A stretch of DNA of 8,152 nt from contig JASHXK010000230.1 of the NCBI GenBank assembly GCA_030043575.1, positions 1 through 8,152 of the forward strand, written 5' to 3'. Under the pieces are notes generated by a model that saw nothing but the letters and a program-made list of their open reading frames with translations, was not told the origin of the DNA and did not search any database. This DNA is from Terriglobales bacterium (lineage in GTDB: Bacteria > Acidobacteriota > Terriglobia > Terriglobales > Acidobacteriaceae). The position numbers were made by a program, and so were the translations under genes. Shown here piece after piece: positions 6,699 to 8,152 of this stretch (positions are counted from its first letter, which is position 1; each line of letters starts with the position of its first letter).

Positions 6699-8152
6699 AT
6701 GGCAACTATGCAAGCTGGAGTGACGGAAGCTCAGATCGCAGTTCACTGGCGGGAAGAGGAATATTACTATCCCTCGCCAAAGTTCATTGGCCAGGCGAAT
6801 CTCAACGACCCCAGCATTAACGAACGCTTCAGTGAGAAGAACTTCCCCGAATGCTTCCGCGAGTATGCGGACATGTTGAGCTGGGACCAGTACTGGCAGA
6901 CCACGCTCGATACCAGCAATCCGCCCTTCTGGAAGTGGTTTGTCGGCGGCAAGCTGAATGCTTCCTATAACTGCGTCGATCGCCATCTTGCCAAGTACAA
7001 GAACAAAGCTGCCCTGATCTTCGTACCCGAGCCGGAATCGGAAGCTCCAGTGCCGGTCACCTATCGCGAACTTTACGTCCGGGTGAACGAGTTCGCCGCG
7101 CTGCTGCGTGACTTCTGCGGCCTGAAGGCCGGCGACCGCGTCACGATTCACATGCCCATGGTACCCGAGTTGCCGATCACGATGCTGGCCTGCGCCCGTC
7201 TGGGGGTTATTCACTCGGTGGTGTTCGGCGGCTTCAGCGGCGAGGCTTGCGGACTGCGCGCTGCCGATTCCGGCAGTCACGTCCTGATCTCCATGGACGG
7301 CTACTACCGCAATGGCAAGCTACTCGACCACAAAGCCAACGCCGACATCGCTGTCGCTACCGCCAAAGACGCGGGCACCGAAGTTCAGAAAGTGCTGGTC
7401 TGGCGGCGTCACGTGGGCCAGAATGCATCCGCTTCGACCTTCGTAGATGGCCGCGATTATTGGGTTGACGAGATCCTGCCCAACTACTCGGGTGAAATCG
7501 TAGATCCCACCCCCATGGATGCCGAGGCGCCGCTCTTCCTGATGTATACCAGCGGCAGCACCGGCAAGCCGAAGGGCTGCCAGCACCGCACCGGCGGCTA
7601 TCTTGCCTACGTTACCGGCTGCTCCAAGTACATCCAGGACATTCATCCGGAAGATGTCTACTGGTGCATGGCCGATATTGGCTGGATCACCGGTCACTCG
7701 TTCATCGTCTACGGGCCGCTGGCGCTGGCCGCAACCAGCGTGATCTACGAAGGCGTGCCCACCTATCCCGATCCCGGCCGTCCGTGGCGCATCGCCGAGC
7801 GTCTGGACGTAAACATCTTCCACACTTCGCCGACGGCGATTCGCATGTTGCGCAAGGCCGGTCACGATGAGCCGACCAAGTACAACTATCACTTCAAGCA
7901 CATGACCACGGTGGGCGAGCCCATTGAGCCGGATGTCTGGCGCTGGTACTACAACACCGTCGGCAAGCGCGAGGCCGTAATTGTGGATACCTGGTGGCAG
8001 ACCGAAAACGGCGGCTTCCTCTGCACCACCAAACCCGGGCTCGATCCGATGAAACCGGGCAGCGCCGGTCCAGGCATGCCTGGCATCTTCCCCACCATCA
8101 TTGACGAGATGGGAGAGATCGTTCCGGCTGGTTCCGGCAAGGCGGGGAACAT
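6699..8152 (+). CDS. acs: Acetyl-CoA synthetase, AMP-forming (3' partial)
   Basis: The frame is open from ATG 6699 to the window edge, giving 484 residues of an expected 640-670; the C-terminal CoA-binding domain and its catalytic lysine lie outside. The start has a strong TAAGGAG 8 nt upstream. Seen in order: an ACS-type N-terminal region (about 25-100), the P-loop YTSGSTGKPKG (283-293), DIGWITGHS (326-334), VGEP (405-408) and DTWWQTENGG (430-439). The acetate pocket Ile330/Thr331/Val405/Trp433 is the set known from characterised acetate-specific enzymes, so acetate + ATP + CoA to acetyl-CoA is a secure call. Asn437 replaces the Thr usual in WWQTETGG; I believe this occurs in natural ACS proteins and does not imply loss of activity. 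It is separated from the first ligase by 358 bp holding a repeat and a promoter, so it is probably transcribed independently while supporting the same carboxylate-assimilation role. Confidence 0.95.
   Translation, partial: MATMQAGVTEAQIAVHWREEEYYYPSPKFIGQANLNDPSINERFSEKNFPECFREYADMLSWDQYWQTTLDTSNPPFWKWFVGGKLNASYNCVDRHLAKYKNKAALIFVPEPESEAPVPVTYRELYVRVNEFAALLRDFCGLKAGDRVTIHMPMVPELPITMLACARLGVIHSVVFGGFSGEACGLRAADSGSHVLISMDGYYRNGKLLDHKANADIAVATAKDAGTEVQKVLVWRRHVGQNASASTFVDGRDYWVDEILPNYSGEIVDPTPMDAEAPLFLMYTSGSTGKPKGCQHRTGGYLAYVTGCSKYIQDIHPEDVYWCMADIGWITGHSFIVYGPLALAATSVIYEGVPTYPDPGRPWRIAERLDVNIFHTSPTAIRMLRKAGHDEPTKYNYHFKHMTTVGEPIEPDVWRWYYNTVGKREAVIVDTWWQTENGGFLCTTKPGLDPMKPGSAGPGMPGIFPTIIDEMGEIVPAGSGKAGN

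Noticed and set aside
6615..7280. Minus-strand open frame of 221 codons opposite the second synthetase
   Set aside because: It is antisense to the start of a clear acetyl-CoA synthetase gene with a strong ribosome binding site; similar antisense frames at 7320-7901 and 7949-8152 are rejected for the same reason.

Overview
This 8.15-kb window reads as high-GC chromosomal DNA from an environmental heterotroph. The best guess is a member of the Acidobacteriota (Koribacter-like). The grounds are an inference from memory: intergenic palindromes built from hairpins such as GGGCTTTAGCCC and GGCACGAC-TTTA-GTCGTGCC, which recur in those genomes, together with the gene set. No rRNA, tRNA, CRISPR array, transposase or phage gene was seen.

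Layout. (1) Positions 3-1478 (+) hold the end of a [NiFe]-hydrogenase maturation cluster: the C-terminal three quarters of HypE, ending in its Pro-Arg-Ile-Cys tail, then a hydrogenase maturation endopeptidase. (2) Positions 1684-2397 (-) hold a Crp/Fnr-family regulator, convergent with the hydrogenase genes. It combines an FNR-like set of cysteines with a CRP-like recognition helix. (3) Positions 2398-2987 form a 590-bp divergent intergenic region without a convincing gene. It contains a near-consensus CRP-type palindrome and several hairpins. (4) Positions 2988-6340 (+) look like a two-gene operon: an OFA-type MFS carboxylate transporter and an acetyl-CoA-synthetase-like ligase with an altered acyl pocket. 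(5) From 6699 to the window end (+) lies a second, canonical acetyl-CoA synthetase. It is open at its 3' end and has its own candidate promoter.

Three composite palindromic repeats of 130-145 bp (788-932, 1475-1607, 6373-6502) and one solitary hairpin (4295-4314) lie between the genes. Each composite element is a hairpin pair nested inside another hairpin pair, and the stems differ in sequence but stay paired. One of them supplies the stop codon of the endopeptidase gene.

How the parts may work together: the right half looks like a module for importing small monocarboxylates (acetate, possibly propionate) and activating them to acyl-CoA. The left half matures a hydrogenase that probably lies further upstream. 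The regulator between them is a plausible redox- or effector-responsive switch for the divergent transporter operon, for itself, or for both. Joint control of H2 oxidation and carboxylate use is only an inference from proximity. I see no clearly new multi-gene system. The features most worth following up are the nested repeat family, the hybrid regulator with its candidate site, and the predicted specificity changes in the transporter and the first ligase.
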